A DNA stretch of 64,000 nucleotides, taken from the NCBI RefSeq assembly GCF_003573695.1, contig NC_039358.1, positions 13,144,637 through 13,208,636 of the forward strand, written 5' to 3'. The position numbers and the translations under genes are program-made. This DNA is from Papaver somniferum. Taxonomy: Eukaryota; Streptophyta; Magnoliopsida; Ranunculales; Papaveraceae. The notes beneath the pieces were generated by a model. It was not told where the DNA came from. It made no database searches and worked only from the letters and a program-made list of their open reading frames with translations. Shown here piece after piece: positions 20,345-32,094 of the stretch. Position 1 is the stretch's first letter. Every line of letters begins with the position of its first letter.

Positions 20345-22738
20345 ATATAGGAGTTTTGCACTAGGATAGATTGTATAGTTGAGCTTTAGACTTCACGACG
20401 CTTACAAATGAAGACGAAGATCTACTGGAGAACTCGGAATAACTTCATCAACAAAAGGTATGTGGAGACTAAAACTTATATATCCTCGGAAGTCTATTTC
20501 ATTCTTACTTATCTCTTATTGAGACAAAAGTCGTATACGATATAGTCTTTCGTATCATACACATTTGATATTTCAAGTTGAGTATAACTTGAAAATTTCC
20601 TTGAAATATCTTACATGATTTGTGTGATACAGTCATTTGTTGTCGACTTGAAAAGTTTCGTATTGATCATTCGATCACTTGAAAATTGCTTATTATCTAA
20701 TGGTAAATGTAAAACATCCATTGTCGTCTTCTAAGAATGTTTCAATGATTGAAATAGGAGTTAAGATCTAAAACCCATGTATGGATACATTACGGTTTGT
20801 GTACTAAGTGTGCGAACTGTTTTGATATATTTCAGGACCGGAAAATAAGTTTGCATACCCGTTCGCAAACCGTTACAACTGTTAAGTCGGGGTACTTAAG
20901 TTTGCATACCCGTTCGCAAATTTATTTAACTGTTGAAGTCCGGGAACTAAGTTTGCATACCCGCTTGCAAACTTAGTCACCTGAGTTTGGTCCGTAATTA
21001 AAGTTTGAGTACCCGTTTGCAAATTGTTGGTTCATGACTAATGTTTGGAACTTAAGTCGCGTACCCGTTTGCAAACTTAAGTGGTTCAAGTTCTAAAATC
21101 GACAAATATGATTTCGTACTCATGAACAAATACATTTATATAATAAGGAATGCAATCTTTGCAAACCGTGGCTTAAATTGATTCTTTTGCATCATTCATA
21201 TTTTGCTTCAATTGAATCATATATACTTCTATGTGATTGTTAACAATTGAACAAATCTATGAAGAACACAATTAGATTCTTTGGTTATCATGATTGATTG
21301 ATTTATCATCATAGTTGATTTAGATCTGTAAGATGAATATGGATTAAACAAAAGTGTTCATATGGATAACTTGGGTTAACTACTATTGAACCAACCTTAT
21401 GTACACATTCAGGTATGATTTCCCATATCTAAATGAAATATGTTTCATTTGTGTGTGACAAGCTAAGTCCATCTGACGGTGGAGATATATTGCTTTGGTT
21501 TCAAGAAAAACTTAGTTTGCATCTTAAATCAGGATTTCATCTAACAATGAATAATGAATACTTTGTTTCTAAGCTAACTAAGAAAATCCTGATTTGAAAG
21601 CTATATACAGGAGAACCCTAGCAACTAGGAAACCTAATCCACACACCTCCTGTGTGATACTAGTTGTGTACTAGAGTCGGTTCTCCATTAACCTAGGTTT
21701 TTCCTAAAACCATTTAGGTTAGCGACTTGAAGACTTCATGGGATTCTGAAGCCAAATCCAACTATTTTCTATATAGTTTCCTATTCTCATCTTACTTGTT
21801 CTATCTTATTGAATACTATCTTCTCTAATATCAGCTCGAGATTTATCTCTGATAGCTAAGATATAAAAAGTAATCACAAAGCTCTTTGTCTCATTCTTTG
21901 TGATTCCACAATAACTTGTTATACTACCATATAGTTAAGTTATTATGAGGTGATTGATATTTCTAGGCTGTTCTCCGGGAATATAAGACTGGTTTATCAA
22001 TTGGTTTATGTGTACCTTAATTTATTATAACACGGAACAAAACTTCATAGGTATTGTTGTGGCAGACAGATTTATCTATCTAAATAGACTTTTCTGTGGG
22101 AGAAAGATTGGTTTATAAGTCTTCGATTTTGGGTCGTAGCAACTCTTGGTTGTGGGTTAGATCATCTAAGGGAATCAAGTGCGTAGTGTCCTGCTAGGAT
22201 TCAGAGGCGTACGAAACGCGATTGTACCTTGATCAGTGTGAGATTGGTTAGGCTCAACTGCATTCCAGTCCGAAGTTAATCTTGCAGTAGGCTAGTTTCT
22301 TTAGCGGATTAATACAGTGTGGTGTTCAATCTGGACTAGGTCCCAGGGTTTTTCTGCATTTGCGGTTTCCTCGTTAACAAAATTTCTAGTGTCTGTGTTA
22401 TTTATTTTCCGCATTATATTTGTTTATATAATTGAAATATCACAGGTTGTGCGTAGTTCAATCAATTGGTAAATCCAACCTTTGGTTGTTGATTGAAATT
22501 GATTGACACTTAAACATTGGTCTTTGGTACCGTTCAAGTTGTTTCTCATAATAATCAGGCTGGCGGATTCTATCTGTTTGATTTGCTTATTACATTAAGA
22601 AATTGAGATATAACTCTTGGATACTTTTCCGTGATAGAGTCTGACTGTCTAGTTGATTCTCTTGGAATTGTATTGGAGTTGTCCATCCAGATTGACGAAG
22701 GAAATATTGGGTGTGGTTGTTAGACCCCCGCGTTTTCA
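20345..22738 (+). repeat. Main part of the solo copia family A LTR, with a dyad array
   Basis: This segment carries five degenerate tandem units at 20848-21081 built on AGTTTGC, then ATACCCGTTC-like sequence, then GCAAACT. The arms are inverse to each other. The former TATA box near 21602 has become TATATACA. Related arrays are at 22925-23130 and more loosely near 12880-13080. Confidence 0.7.
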
Positions 22739-22743
22739 CAGTC

Positions 22744-23135
22744 ATTTGATGTGTTGGAATTGTATCGGACTTGGAAAGTTTCGTATTGATCATTCGATCA
22801 GTTGAAAATTACTTATTAGCTAATGGTATGTGGGAGACATCCGTTGTCGTCTTCTAAGAATGTTTCAATGATTGACATGTGAGTTAAGAGCTAAAACCAA
22901 TGTTTGGATACATTACGGCTTGTGTACAAAGTGTGCGAACTATTTTGATATAATTCAGGACCGGAAACTAAGTTCGCATAACCGCTCGCAAATTGTTTAA
23001 ATTGTTAAGTCAGGGTACTTAAGTTTGCATACCCGTTCGCAAACTAATTTAACTGTTGAAGTCCGTGAACTAAGTTTCCATACCCGTTTTCGAACTTATT
23101 CACCTGAGTTTGGTATGTAACTAAAGTTTGCATAC
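22744..23135 (+). repeat. 3' LTR of the copia family A element, second part
   Basis: It resumes the LTR of 17593-18071 after the solo LTR and carries three or four AGTTTGC-type dyad units. It is cut at 23135 by another TGATAAGCACG-family LTR, and the rest of this LTR is absent. Confidence 0.75.
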
Positions 23136-24867
23136 TGATAAGCACGCAAGTGCGACACTTTTTCACCCATATTTACATTAGCTGGGACTCATTTTATTGC
23201 TAATAAACTTGTTTTAAGTCTTTTGAAGGAAATAAGCTATTGTGGAGAAAGTTGCTCGAAAAGTGGTATTTGGTCCCAGAGAAGTACTAAAGGAACCCCA
23301 ACTTTGGATAAAGGCACCCTCAGAAATGTGTTAAAGGCACCCAAGAGTTTCAATATTTACAGCCCAAAAATTACTCTTTGTACCCTTTAAATTGTTATTC
23401 GCACCCTAGGAATTGCTATTTATACCCCAAATTGCTAAAGGGACACCAGATTTGGATAAGGGGGGGTCATCTTCTCCATTTGAATTTCATATTTTTGGCG
23501 GGAAAACTGGTTTTCAACGGCAGCAGATTAGGGTTCGAAAATTGGATGGGTTTTTCCTGAGACTAAATGGCTGAAACTAATTGAGTTTGTCCTCAATGAC
23601 TAAACAGAGACGGTAATGGTGTTTGATCCGTCTAGAATTGGCTGGATAATCGAAACAAATTGTTGCAGTCACCGAGCAAAAATCAGTGTTGAAGATTTGG
23701 AGGTGTTATGAAGAGACTTAATGGCTTGATTTAGGCTAACAGAACTGGTAAGGGTGTCTGGTTGGATCAAAATTGGTTAGAATTCGATTTGGAGCAAACC
23801 AGTGACGGGAAGATATTTTCAAAACCCGATTAGTGATGTATTGGATTTGGAAGAATTTCAGTGAGATTCAGTCGCAAATTTGGAGTGATTTGGGCCTGAT
23901 GCAACTAAACAGGGTTGGTACATGATTTTGATTCAAAAGAATTATGATGGTTAGTCGGGTTTAAGGAAATTAAACAGAGTACGGGTATTTCTCGAGTTGT
24001 CAATGAAATTTCCAGAGATCTTTTGAGCTATATCTGGAAGTTGCACGAGACAGCGAACGTTTTTATTACTTATTGGACGTGTGTCCACATGTTTGGAGTC
24101 TGCCAGCTAAGGATTATTGCGTGCAGAAAAAACTACATGAAAGAAAATATTCCCTAGTTAATATTTTAACTGTGAGAAGATTTTGAAGATATTCTGGCAT
24201 TTATTCGAGAGACTTAGGTCCCTGTTGTGTATAAAAAGGGTGTTCGGGTATCTTAGGGGGTCGGAGAGTTAGGGAGGCTAGGGAGCAGTGAATCGAGAGT
24301 TACCAAACCTCTATGAAGAAAAAGAACGAAGAGCATTATACCCTCAGTAGCATTCACAGAAAGCAGTCTTATATTCAACAACAAGTATTATTTATCGTTT
24401 ACAGTTCCACTTGCAATAGACTTTTGGTAACTGTACTGCTTTGGTCGCCGAGGTCATTGGCAACTGAAAATCGTTGTAAGCAATTTCTATTATTTTTAAT
24501 ACAATGATTAATCAGATTTCTTCGCATTTTCTTCTCATGAGTAACTAATTAATTTTCTAGGGTTTTGGAAGAAGTTATTTTTCTATGATTAATTCTTAGT
24601 AATTATTTTCTTTGGCATATTTATTTCATTTAATGTTTTAATCACATAAAAATTTTCTATTCTTTATACGCTTCGTAAAAAATATTTTGGATTGTCTTCA
24701 GCAGTCGATATTTTATAGGAGAAGGAAAATTAGGCGTTAGATTAACGACGAAAGTCGTAAAAAAAAAAAGAGCTTGTATTTTTATATCCACCAAAGCATG
24801 AGATTGGGTTCGAAACTTCTTTGAGATAATAAGGAGTATTATGTCCAAGTATATTTATAAATAAGTC
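23136..24867 (+). repeat. Truncated second TGATAAGCACG-family LTR
   Basis: The first 90 bases match the start of the solo LTR at 18170 closely; later parts drift. It does not end with the family terminus ATTATACCA and no matching duplication of the preceding CATAC is seen. It runs into the truncated LTR of the next element near 24867. Confidence 0.6.
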
Positions 24868-25369
24868 CAACCAAGTCTCCGCACGACCTAGAACTGGTTT
24901 CACCACGATCTCCCACTTTCCCACTCTTTCACTCAAGAAACCGTCACGCTTACAGGTATCAGGGTGTTCATCATTATTGCAATATAAATAAGTCCAAAAT
25001 CGAGGACAACATCATTATCATCAATCACCATTCGTCAACAAATCGATTAAAACTTATTCACAGAACTCAACTTCAGCAGTTCACCATTATTGCAGAAACC
25101 TTCAACACATCCACAATTCTTGATCCCGCACAATTCTCAGCTTCCCTCCTACAGATCAACCCATCTCCCTCTTTGCGACCGAATTGACTCTGGAACTTCC
25201 ATTGACTTGGTTTAGGCCGGAGTCTTACAGATTGATCTCTCGAATCTAAGCACTTCCTTTGCAGTGCATCTGTGTGAGGTTGAGAAGTTTGGTCGGTTCG
25301 AGGAATCTCCATCGCACGGTGATTCCCTCACTCCCTAAAAAACCAGCAACCCGTTTTTCCCCATCCATA
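24868..25369 (+). repeat. Truncated 5' LTR of the second Tat-like element
   Basis: It matches 34065-34564 (the last 500 bp of the 3' LTR) and keeps TATAAATA at 24983-24990 and all of R-U5. The upstream 2.65 kb of LTR is missing. The short string AATAAGTCCAA occurs both at the break (24860-24870) and inside the LTR (about 24988), a possible micro-homology. Confidence 0.85.
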
Positions 25370-25372
25370 GAT

Positions 25373-25390
25373 TGGCGACCACGGTGGGAG
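25373..25390 (+). other. Primer binding site of the second Tat-like element
   Basis: TGGCGACCACGGTGGGAG follows the LTR end after three bases and is the counterpart of 3031-3048. Confidence 0.8.
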
Positions 25391-25426
25391 ATTAATCTCT
25401 CGGTTGTAATATTACATTCTCACAAA

Positions 25427-27075
25427 ATGGTTGGTCTTAGGTCTAGGTTAGTTACAAATGCAAACGACGCTAGTACTACCAACAATAACAATGATGGTAT
25501 TCCACAAACCATTCTTGCTTCCAACGATGGTGGTACCACTCCTCCTCAAACCAACGTTGAAAATCATCCTCTCTTCGGCCGGCATCCCGAAGAAGTAAGA
25601 GAAAATCCACCTACCATAGTCGATCTCATGAAGGTCCAGGAAGTTCTCGCTAAAAATCAGACCGACATGGCTGCAATACAGAAAGAGTTGTGCAATAATC
25701 TCAAAACTCTCACTGACAAGATGTTAGAGAATATTCAGGAGAAAGGAAAAGCCAATGAGACATCTGATCTTGAATTTGTTCCAGTCCACACAGTTGACGA
25801 TGATGAAGTCCACAAAGCTGCGGAAAATCCACCAACAAAGGAGTCTGCCGGTTTCATCTTTCGTGAAGATCTAGAGCGATTCATGAAGGATCGAGGAAAG
25901 TGCAAAGCACCATCTGTCCATCGTCATCAACCTCCCTATTCCTCTGCTGTACAGAGGATTTCTCTCCCGAAGGGATATACTTCTCCAACGTTCACACTTT
26001 ACAATGTAACGGGGAACGCCCGAGAGCATGTTTCTCGATTCCTGGAAGTATTAGGAGAACATGAACACAATGATGTCGCCCGACTGAAGGAGTTCTCAAA
26101 GTCTCTGACCGGCCGAACATATACTTGGTACAACAACATCGTACCAAGGAGCATCGCTAATTGGGGAGAAATGGTTAATGCCTTCTACAGGAAATACTCT
26201 TTCGTTTCAGAGCAGATTACTCTTTCTGACTTAGGGAGAATGGCTCATAAAAACACCGAACATCCGAATGAATATGTTAAGAGGTTCAGAATTCAAGCCT
26301 TGGATTGTCATGATCCTAATGTTACTGAACAACAATTGGTGGACTTGTGCATCACATGATCCCTGTCTACAGAGCCTTGCTGGAAAATCTCTGGTTGCAA
26401 ACTTTGTCAGAACTCCATGAAGCGGCTAAGCGATCAGCAACTACTGCTCCAGCCTTACTGGAAAGAACAAAAACTGTCAAAACCGAGGAGCCGCGAGACA
26501 TTAGAAGCAACATCAGACGCCTAGTCAATAAACAATACAATGTTCAACCTTCCATGCATGTTGCTGAAGGAGTCAAAAGGAAAGCTGGGGCGCAACAACA
26601 TAAGAATGCTCCTCCAGCATCCTATCCTGCAAAAGCACCAAGGAAGGACAACCAGGCTAGAAATGCACAACCACCGGCTCAGCGTCAGCAGAACGACCAA
26701 GAAGAGCCAGATTTCCTTTTTCCCATTGAAGAGGTGGTCGAGTTATTGGAAGTCTGGATTCGAGACGGTGCGATCAAACTACCTCCCGTCAGAAGAGAGC
26801 CAACAGAAGAAGAAGTGGAAAATCCACGCTACTGTCGCTTCCATAGGTATGTTAGTCATCCAACAAGTTATTGCAGAACTTTGCAGCGCATATTCAAAGA
26901 GAAGTCCGACTCAGGGGAACTGGGGACTGAAGGAGTGCACAAAAATCCTCACCCTATCATAACGTTTTCACTCTTCGAGCAACCGATCAAGGAAGCAGTT
27001 CAATCCTTAATTGAGAATTCTGCTAGTTGTTGTACTTGTCAAAAGCTCAAAGATATGACATGTTTACTGCACTAA
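25427..27075 (+). pseudogene. gag of the second Tat-like element, one frameshift
   Basis: Gag forms the particle that packages element RNA. The frame from ATG 25427 to 26359 (310 codons) holds an Asn/Thr-rich start, a helical segment (IVDLMKVQEVLAKNQTDM), then the retrotransposon Gag domain (PTFTLYNVTGNAREHVSRFL, WYNNIVPRSI, YVKRFRIQALDC). A frameshift near 26350 moves to the frame that ends at 27075. That part carries a basic, Gln/Pro-rich linker and a CRFHRYVSHPTSYC zinc-finger-like motif, the CxxH-type finger usual in Tat Gag. A second frameshift leads into protease. Apart from these shifts gag is nearly complete, unlike in the first element. Confidence 0.85.
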
Positions 27076-27644
27076 ACCACATTGTGTCAGGGAAACGACT
27101 AACAATTCAAGAGACGCTCCCTGAACCTCCAGCAACAGACAAAGAGATGTATGACTGGGGACTTCTCACTACAGTCCACCTCAAGGGAAATGAATTCAAG
27201 CGAACGTTGGTCGACGTTGGCACTGTTGTTAACATCATCCCCTTGAAAACCCTTAGAGCCGCTGGCATCACTCGACAAGAAGCAACTCATGCTCCTATCT
27301 CAGTCAGAGACCATGAAGGAATCTCCAGAGATGCTTACGGTTACATCATTCTCAAGATAAGGAATGATTCAATCTGGACAGAAACTAAATTCTTCATAAT
27401 TAAGGAGGATCCAAGATATGACATGGTCCTTAGGAGAGCATGGATTCATGATGGAAAATTTGCTGCGATATCATCATCTTCAGCTGCGCATTTCTCCATT
27501 GAAGAAAGCTCTGAATCGGAAGATGATCAACCGTTCGAGCATTTGGGGAAAGCGGACACGAATTTTTCAGAAGGTTTCTCACTCAGGCAAGTTTCATTCC
27601 TCCTGATGTATATGTATTACCAACTTTCAAATATGCTTCCCTAG
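27027..27644 (+). pseudogene. Aspartic protease of the second Tat-like element
   Basis: The frame overlaps the end of gag. It contains LYLSKAQRYDMF at the junction, then TLVDVGTVVNIIPL (active-site region, where a D-G/S-G-type motif is expected; here D-V-G). SVRDHEGISRDAYGYIILKIR and FIIKEDPRYDMVLRRAWIHD follow, the last being the ILGRPWLH-type flap and C-terminal motif. It ends at 27644, where the polymerase should begin. Function is doubtful because of the altered active site. Confidence 0.72.
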
Positions 27645-28114
27645 TCCGGGGAATCGGTTCCGCTCAAAACCTAGCTATCACCAAACTTTATGAGTGGTTA
27701 GTTTCACCTAAGAAATACTTCACTAAGTGGTTAGATGCAGAACCTCTCAAAATTCAGCACTCCACCAACACGTTCATCTCCAGAATAATGGCCGAGTTTG
27801 ATAAACAGTATCATAGATGCTTCTCTCTGCGCGAGTGTCCACATGTACCACAACCATGGAATTCCACTGCTCGGGGAATCCCAAATCAGCAATAGATACT
27901 CAAGGAACGTACAACCAAGCCTAACAAATTCCAGGAAGGAGATTTAGTTCTTAAGGCAGCTAAACATGATCTCCATTCTGCAAGGAGCTCCAATTGGGAA
28001 GGACCTTTTATGATTGCAAGATCCATAATTGGAGGATACTACAAGCTAATCAACATGGATGGCAGGACCATACCAGTAATTCATGAGAATTGGATCAAAG
28101 CTTTTGATGTCTGA
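27645..28114 (+). pseudogene. Pol remnant: integrase fragments after deletion of RT and RNase H
   Basis: From about 27653 one frame reads GIGSAQNLAITKLYEWLVSP and YFTKWLDAEPLK, reminiscent of the integrase core strand YFTKWVE in the first element. After a stop, KFQEGDLVLKAAKHD, WEGPFMIARS and NWIKAFDV follow, ending at TGA 28112-28114. This matches the integrase C-terminus of the first element (7800-7998). Roughly 3 kb of pol is missing between protease and this tail. Confidence 0.75.
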
Positions 28115-28429
28115 GGTATTAGGCAATTCAGACGTTCCCTACCAGACACAAAAATATTTGGTTTGCTTTTAGGATTTTCTTTCACATGTATTTTCGATTC
28201 CTCCAAAACTTTTGCAATACTCGCATCCAGTATTTGAATTCAGCAATATATCAAAGTTCTTTATTTAAGAAAAAATATTTATCATATCCAAAACCCAAAA
28301 GAAAATCCACAATCACTTACCAATCAAGAAATCAACACCAAAACCGAAATCTAAAAGCCTCACATCTCTCAGAAGTTCAAAGTTCGAGAGACTATGGAAA
28401 GAAAACTAAAGAAAGTCGGCGAAATATGA

Positions 28430-29808
28430 TTTCTGCTTTTCTGCATTCTCCAAGACTTGCAAAGTTGCTCTCTCCGACTCCATCTTCCCGGTCAACTCAG
28501 CAACTTCAGCCATCTTCTTCATCACGACCTCACTGGTGAAAGGTGTGTTGCCTTATACTACTTCCTTGATAGCATTAACCTTTTGACGAAGCCACTTCAT
28601 AATAAACCGAATTCTTCAGCATTCTTCAACTTGTACTCCCAATTAAAGAGTACATCCCGAGTAACAATACTTCTGGACTTGGAGTTTCTTACTAAACGGA
28701 GGAGTAGAAGCAATCACTGCATGAAGATATTCATGCACTATCATGCGGTTCTCCGACACTGGAGCAGCATCAGCAGCCATAGAAACAGCTTCTGTCTGAG
28801 TAGTTCTTCCATTCTCGACTCGGGTTCCACCATCTCGGGCATAACTGGAGTTTCAGTCACCTTTGCAGCATCAACCGCAAGCATTTCATGGTCTTGAGGT
28901 GCAGGGATGCGTGTCTCATCATCAACAGCCCCAGGATTGTTCAATTCATCATTGTTGGTTCTATCATTCCCAACTTCAGCATTTGGCACCTAATGCGAAG
29001 ATTACATGGGATTAGAGCGTCTTAAACATGGAAACCCAACACAATCATAAAACCCAGAATGTAAGTGAATTATCACTATCTAAGTTCTATACTATGCATC
29101 CAAGACATGAGAAAATAGTGTAGAAGTCATGAAACATGTTTTCAAACAAGCACATCTGAAGAAATTCTGCACTTCCCTATATTAAACGATGAACTGGGAG
29201 CAATTGGTAAGGAATATAAGGTTGATTCATATACAATTCTCTTCGTATGAATGTTCTCTACAACATATCAAAATTTCATAACAATCGGATGGACGAGCAA
29301 GGATATGTAACCAAAACATCAGACAACATGCAATCTAAAAAAGTTCTGAAGGCCTCCTGGAAGTTCACTATTTCGCCATTTTCAGGCCCTAAACACGCTC
29401 AAAGTTCAAAAATCTTCTTTGATAAAGCTTGGTAATTTCCTGGGATTAAAGATACATATGCAGACCGCGAAAATCCGACTTCACACGAGGATTCTACAGC
29501 GTTTCTAGTAAAATCTGAAGTCTGGAATTTTCTGGTGAGGTATTTCGGAAAAGTTATCAATAAACTTACATGGATTCTCATTCATTCCTTCACAAATCAA
29601 CGATTTCATACTTCTATGAATAAATTACAGGATATGTACTTACTGGAGGAGTCTCTAAATCATTTGAAGGCTCGACAATGCCAGAATCTACATTGGCAAA
29701 TCCACTATCTTCATTCGGTTCGGGATTTCGGGAATCCTCCATATTCTCATGTCCCAAAGAAGAAGAGCACACTTCGTCAACATGATGCTTATCTAAAATG
29801 ATTTCCTC
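28430..29808 (-). pseudogene. Antisense accessory gene of the second Tat-like element, spliced and frameshifted
   Basis: Minus-strand exon A (29808-29644, 55 codons, acidic, starts after a CCCAG acceptor-like site) ends at the strong donor GTAAGTAC. A frame beginning at 28989 directly after ATTAG continues in the same phase for about 80 codons (Pro/Glu-rich). After a frameshift near 28780 the sequence holds MIVHEYLHAVI, then RDVLFNWEYKLKNAEEF, then (another shift) MKWLRQKVNAIKEVV. The last matches GWLRQRLDIIK of the antisense gene in the first element, and its order of motifs agrees. The function is unknown. Homology between two otherwise diverged families suggests it was once under selection. 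Confidence 0.55.
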
Positions 29809-31392
29809 CTGGGTACATCGACAACAATTATTATTATTTCATTCAATGAGATGCCATGATCACCTGCACGAAAGAGATACTTACATCGACTTCTTAGTCA
29901 GTGCTGGATTCCTGAATTGTTTGTCCGGGAACAAGTTGAAGACCGTCATGGAGCAAAAGTCTGGAAATAAATAAACCTTGGTCTCGTGATCCTAATTGCA
30001 CGGTCAGGGAAAATTCATGACACAAGGAGCGCTAACAACTCATCAAAGAAATGGCTGGGGACTGCACGTCATCCTGTAGTCCTTACTGCTGGGTTCTCCA
30101 CTCCCGTAGAATTTCTTTCATTTCCGTGGAGTCTACATTGAATCGGGATCTCACTATTCGATCATCTTGTGGTAAATCTAATGAAATAAACAGAAGTACC
30201 ACTCAGTATGAAGGATCTCTCACCATCACTCAGAGGTCCCAGAAGTACCATTTCTTAAAGTTGCATTCTTAGAGATGTCATCTTTGGAAACACCATCTTT
30301 GGAATTATCATCATGGGAGTCAGTCATTCTTGCAAAGTGGCTACTTCGGCACATCGTTCATACAAAGCGCATGATTCGACAGAACAATGAATCATGGAAT
30401 AAAGGTGCTCACAACAGCGTCTACAAAAATGGTAACCATCCAACTCTTACCTATTTACAATTTCACTAGCTGTAGTGATTACAATCTCGATAATTTGTTC
30501 GCTCCTTCAAACCTGCAAAGACGAACAAAATTCGTTATTCAAAATCATATCATGATTTTCATGAAACTGTGGACAACTCATGGAACTTCCATCACGAGAA
30601 CAATTCACATTATTTTCACCGTGTGAGCGACTCCCACCGAGTGAACACTCATTGTTTTTGTGCATACACTATCAGATCACAAAGTCCATGCAAATATTTT
30701 ATCAAAAATCGTTTACTTCTAGAAATTGTTGAAAATCAAAAATTTAATTTCACATAAATCTCGTTGTGTGAGCATTTACTGGTTTTTCAAAAATTGGACA
30801 AACGTCCGTTCTACAATTGTGAAAACTCACATACAAACATTATTTCACCGTGAATAATTGTCTACTTTCAACAGTTGTTCAAAATCAAAGCATTGATTTT
30901 ACCAAAGTATACATTTTAACGTGAAACTCACGTAACTTTGAAAATATATGTATATATTTTGCTCCCTCTCCCGAGCATCCACCTTTGAAACGAGAGTTTA
31001 CTCCCTTTTGTGAAATCTCACATACTTAAAAATAAAATTTTGGCTTTCGTGAAAGCGCATAGACAAAATTTTTATCACCATATTTTGTTTGTTTCTTAAC
31101 TAACGAACGAATGAACATTTGTTCTTAAAACAAGGATTTCTTTTTGGGCTCGGGCCTGCAAACATTAAACCGACCAAAACAGGATGCCCGACCGTCCAAA
31201 TCAGCAGTGCCTCATCTCACAGGATGACACTCCATCATTCAGGGTCCTTACCTAAGCATTTGCTTGTACATGACACCATTGGAGAAAATCGAGGATTCTG
31301 AAAATACCTTTGTGCAACTGAGCTCAACACGGATCTCGGCGGATGAAAATCACCATTTAATGCTTAGTGCAGAACATGACTGTCCCCCACTA
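29809..31392. other. Non-coding spacer between antisense gene and 3' LTR
   Basis: AT-rich sequence with short unconvincing frames. I see no domain, tRNA or clear repeat. Confidence 0.4.
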
Positions 31393-31406
31393 AGCAGGGG
31401 ACTTAA
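31393..31406 (+). other. Polypurine tract of the second Tat-like element
   Basis: AGCAGGGGACTTAA precedes the LTR start TGTAGATGGTGG, the same arrangement as at 9435-9448. Confidence 0.72.
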
Positions 31407-31597
31407 TGTAGATGGTGGATTTTCAAAAAAGGTCAAAACCGTAAAATCATGATACATGTTTCTGACACGGCTTTCAAGCATGTGACGACTCATATTTTGC
31501 GAAGCCATGATGATTATGCATTTCGGAAGGCCTCCACTAGATGAGCGTTCGATACCTCGCATTTCATCATGCCCTCTATGTAGAATAACATAATTGG

Positions 31598-31790
31598 GCG
31601 GTTCTCTGTAAGATTGAGAGCAATAACGCCTTCAGGACGTCGGTGATACTCACTGTTCCCTGACTACATGAGAGAGGTCGTGTATAGATCCAGACGGTTC
31701 TCCGTAAGATTGAGAGCAATAACGTCTTCAGAACATCGTCAACACTCGCCGATTCACTGGCTATACGCAAGAGATTAAATTCTACCGTGA
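31598..31790 (+). repeat. Direct repeat of about 95 bp in U3
   Basis: GCGGTTCTCTGTAAGATTG at about 31598 and ACGGTTCTCCGTAAGATTG at about 31693 each open a unit containing GAGAGCAATAACG and a CTTCAG-CATCG-like tail. Two copies are seen. Confidence 0.7.
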
Positions 31791-31881
31791 CATTCACCAC
31801 TGAATTCCTAGAAGATAATATATCTCATCTCATTACTCCTATTTCATGATCTAAATGGTAATATACAAATGTATCACTCCA

Positions 31882-32094
31882 ATTTCATGATCGAATCCAC
31901 GGATGATCTCATGAAATGGTAATAGATATTATTCCGATTTCATGGTCGAACCCACGGCTGGTCTCATGAAATGGTAATATCACCACTTATTTTATTACTT
32001 CGATTTCATGGTCGAATCCATGATCCCATGGAATGGTAATACCTATTTTATTATTCCGAATTCATGGTCGAATCCACGACTGATCCAATGAATT
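31882..32094 (+). repeat. Four tandem dyad units in U3 (ATTTCATG/CATGAAAT)
   Basis: Arms: 31882-31889 with 31910-31917; 31937-31944 with 31965-31972; 32003-32010 with 32027-32034 (one mismatch); and 32059-32065 AATTCAT with 32088-32094 ATGAATT. Each unit ends in GGTAATA and the period is about 55-65 bp. Confidence 0.85.

Larger units (their letters stand above)
18072..22738 (+). mobile_element. Solo LTR of copia family A inserted in an LTR of its own family
   Basis: The element starts TATTAGAGC (G to A in the second base of the usual TG) and ends CGTTTTCA at 22738. The 5-bp duplication CAGTC is at 18067-18071 and 22739-22743. Without the elements nested inside it, it is about 2.49 kb and contains no interior, so it is a solo LTR left by LTR-LTR recombination. 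Confidence 0.88.

Noticed and set aside
20848..21081. Evenly spaced short repeats that look like a CRISPR array
   Set aside because: The units are degenerate, sit inside an LTR U3, recur in other copies of that LTR, and the genome is a plant nuclear genome.
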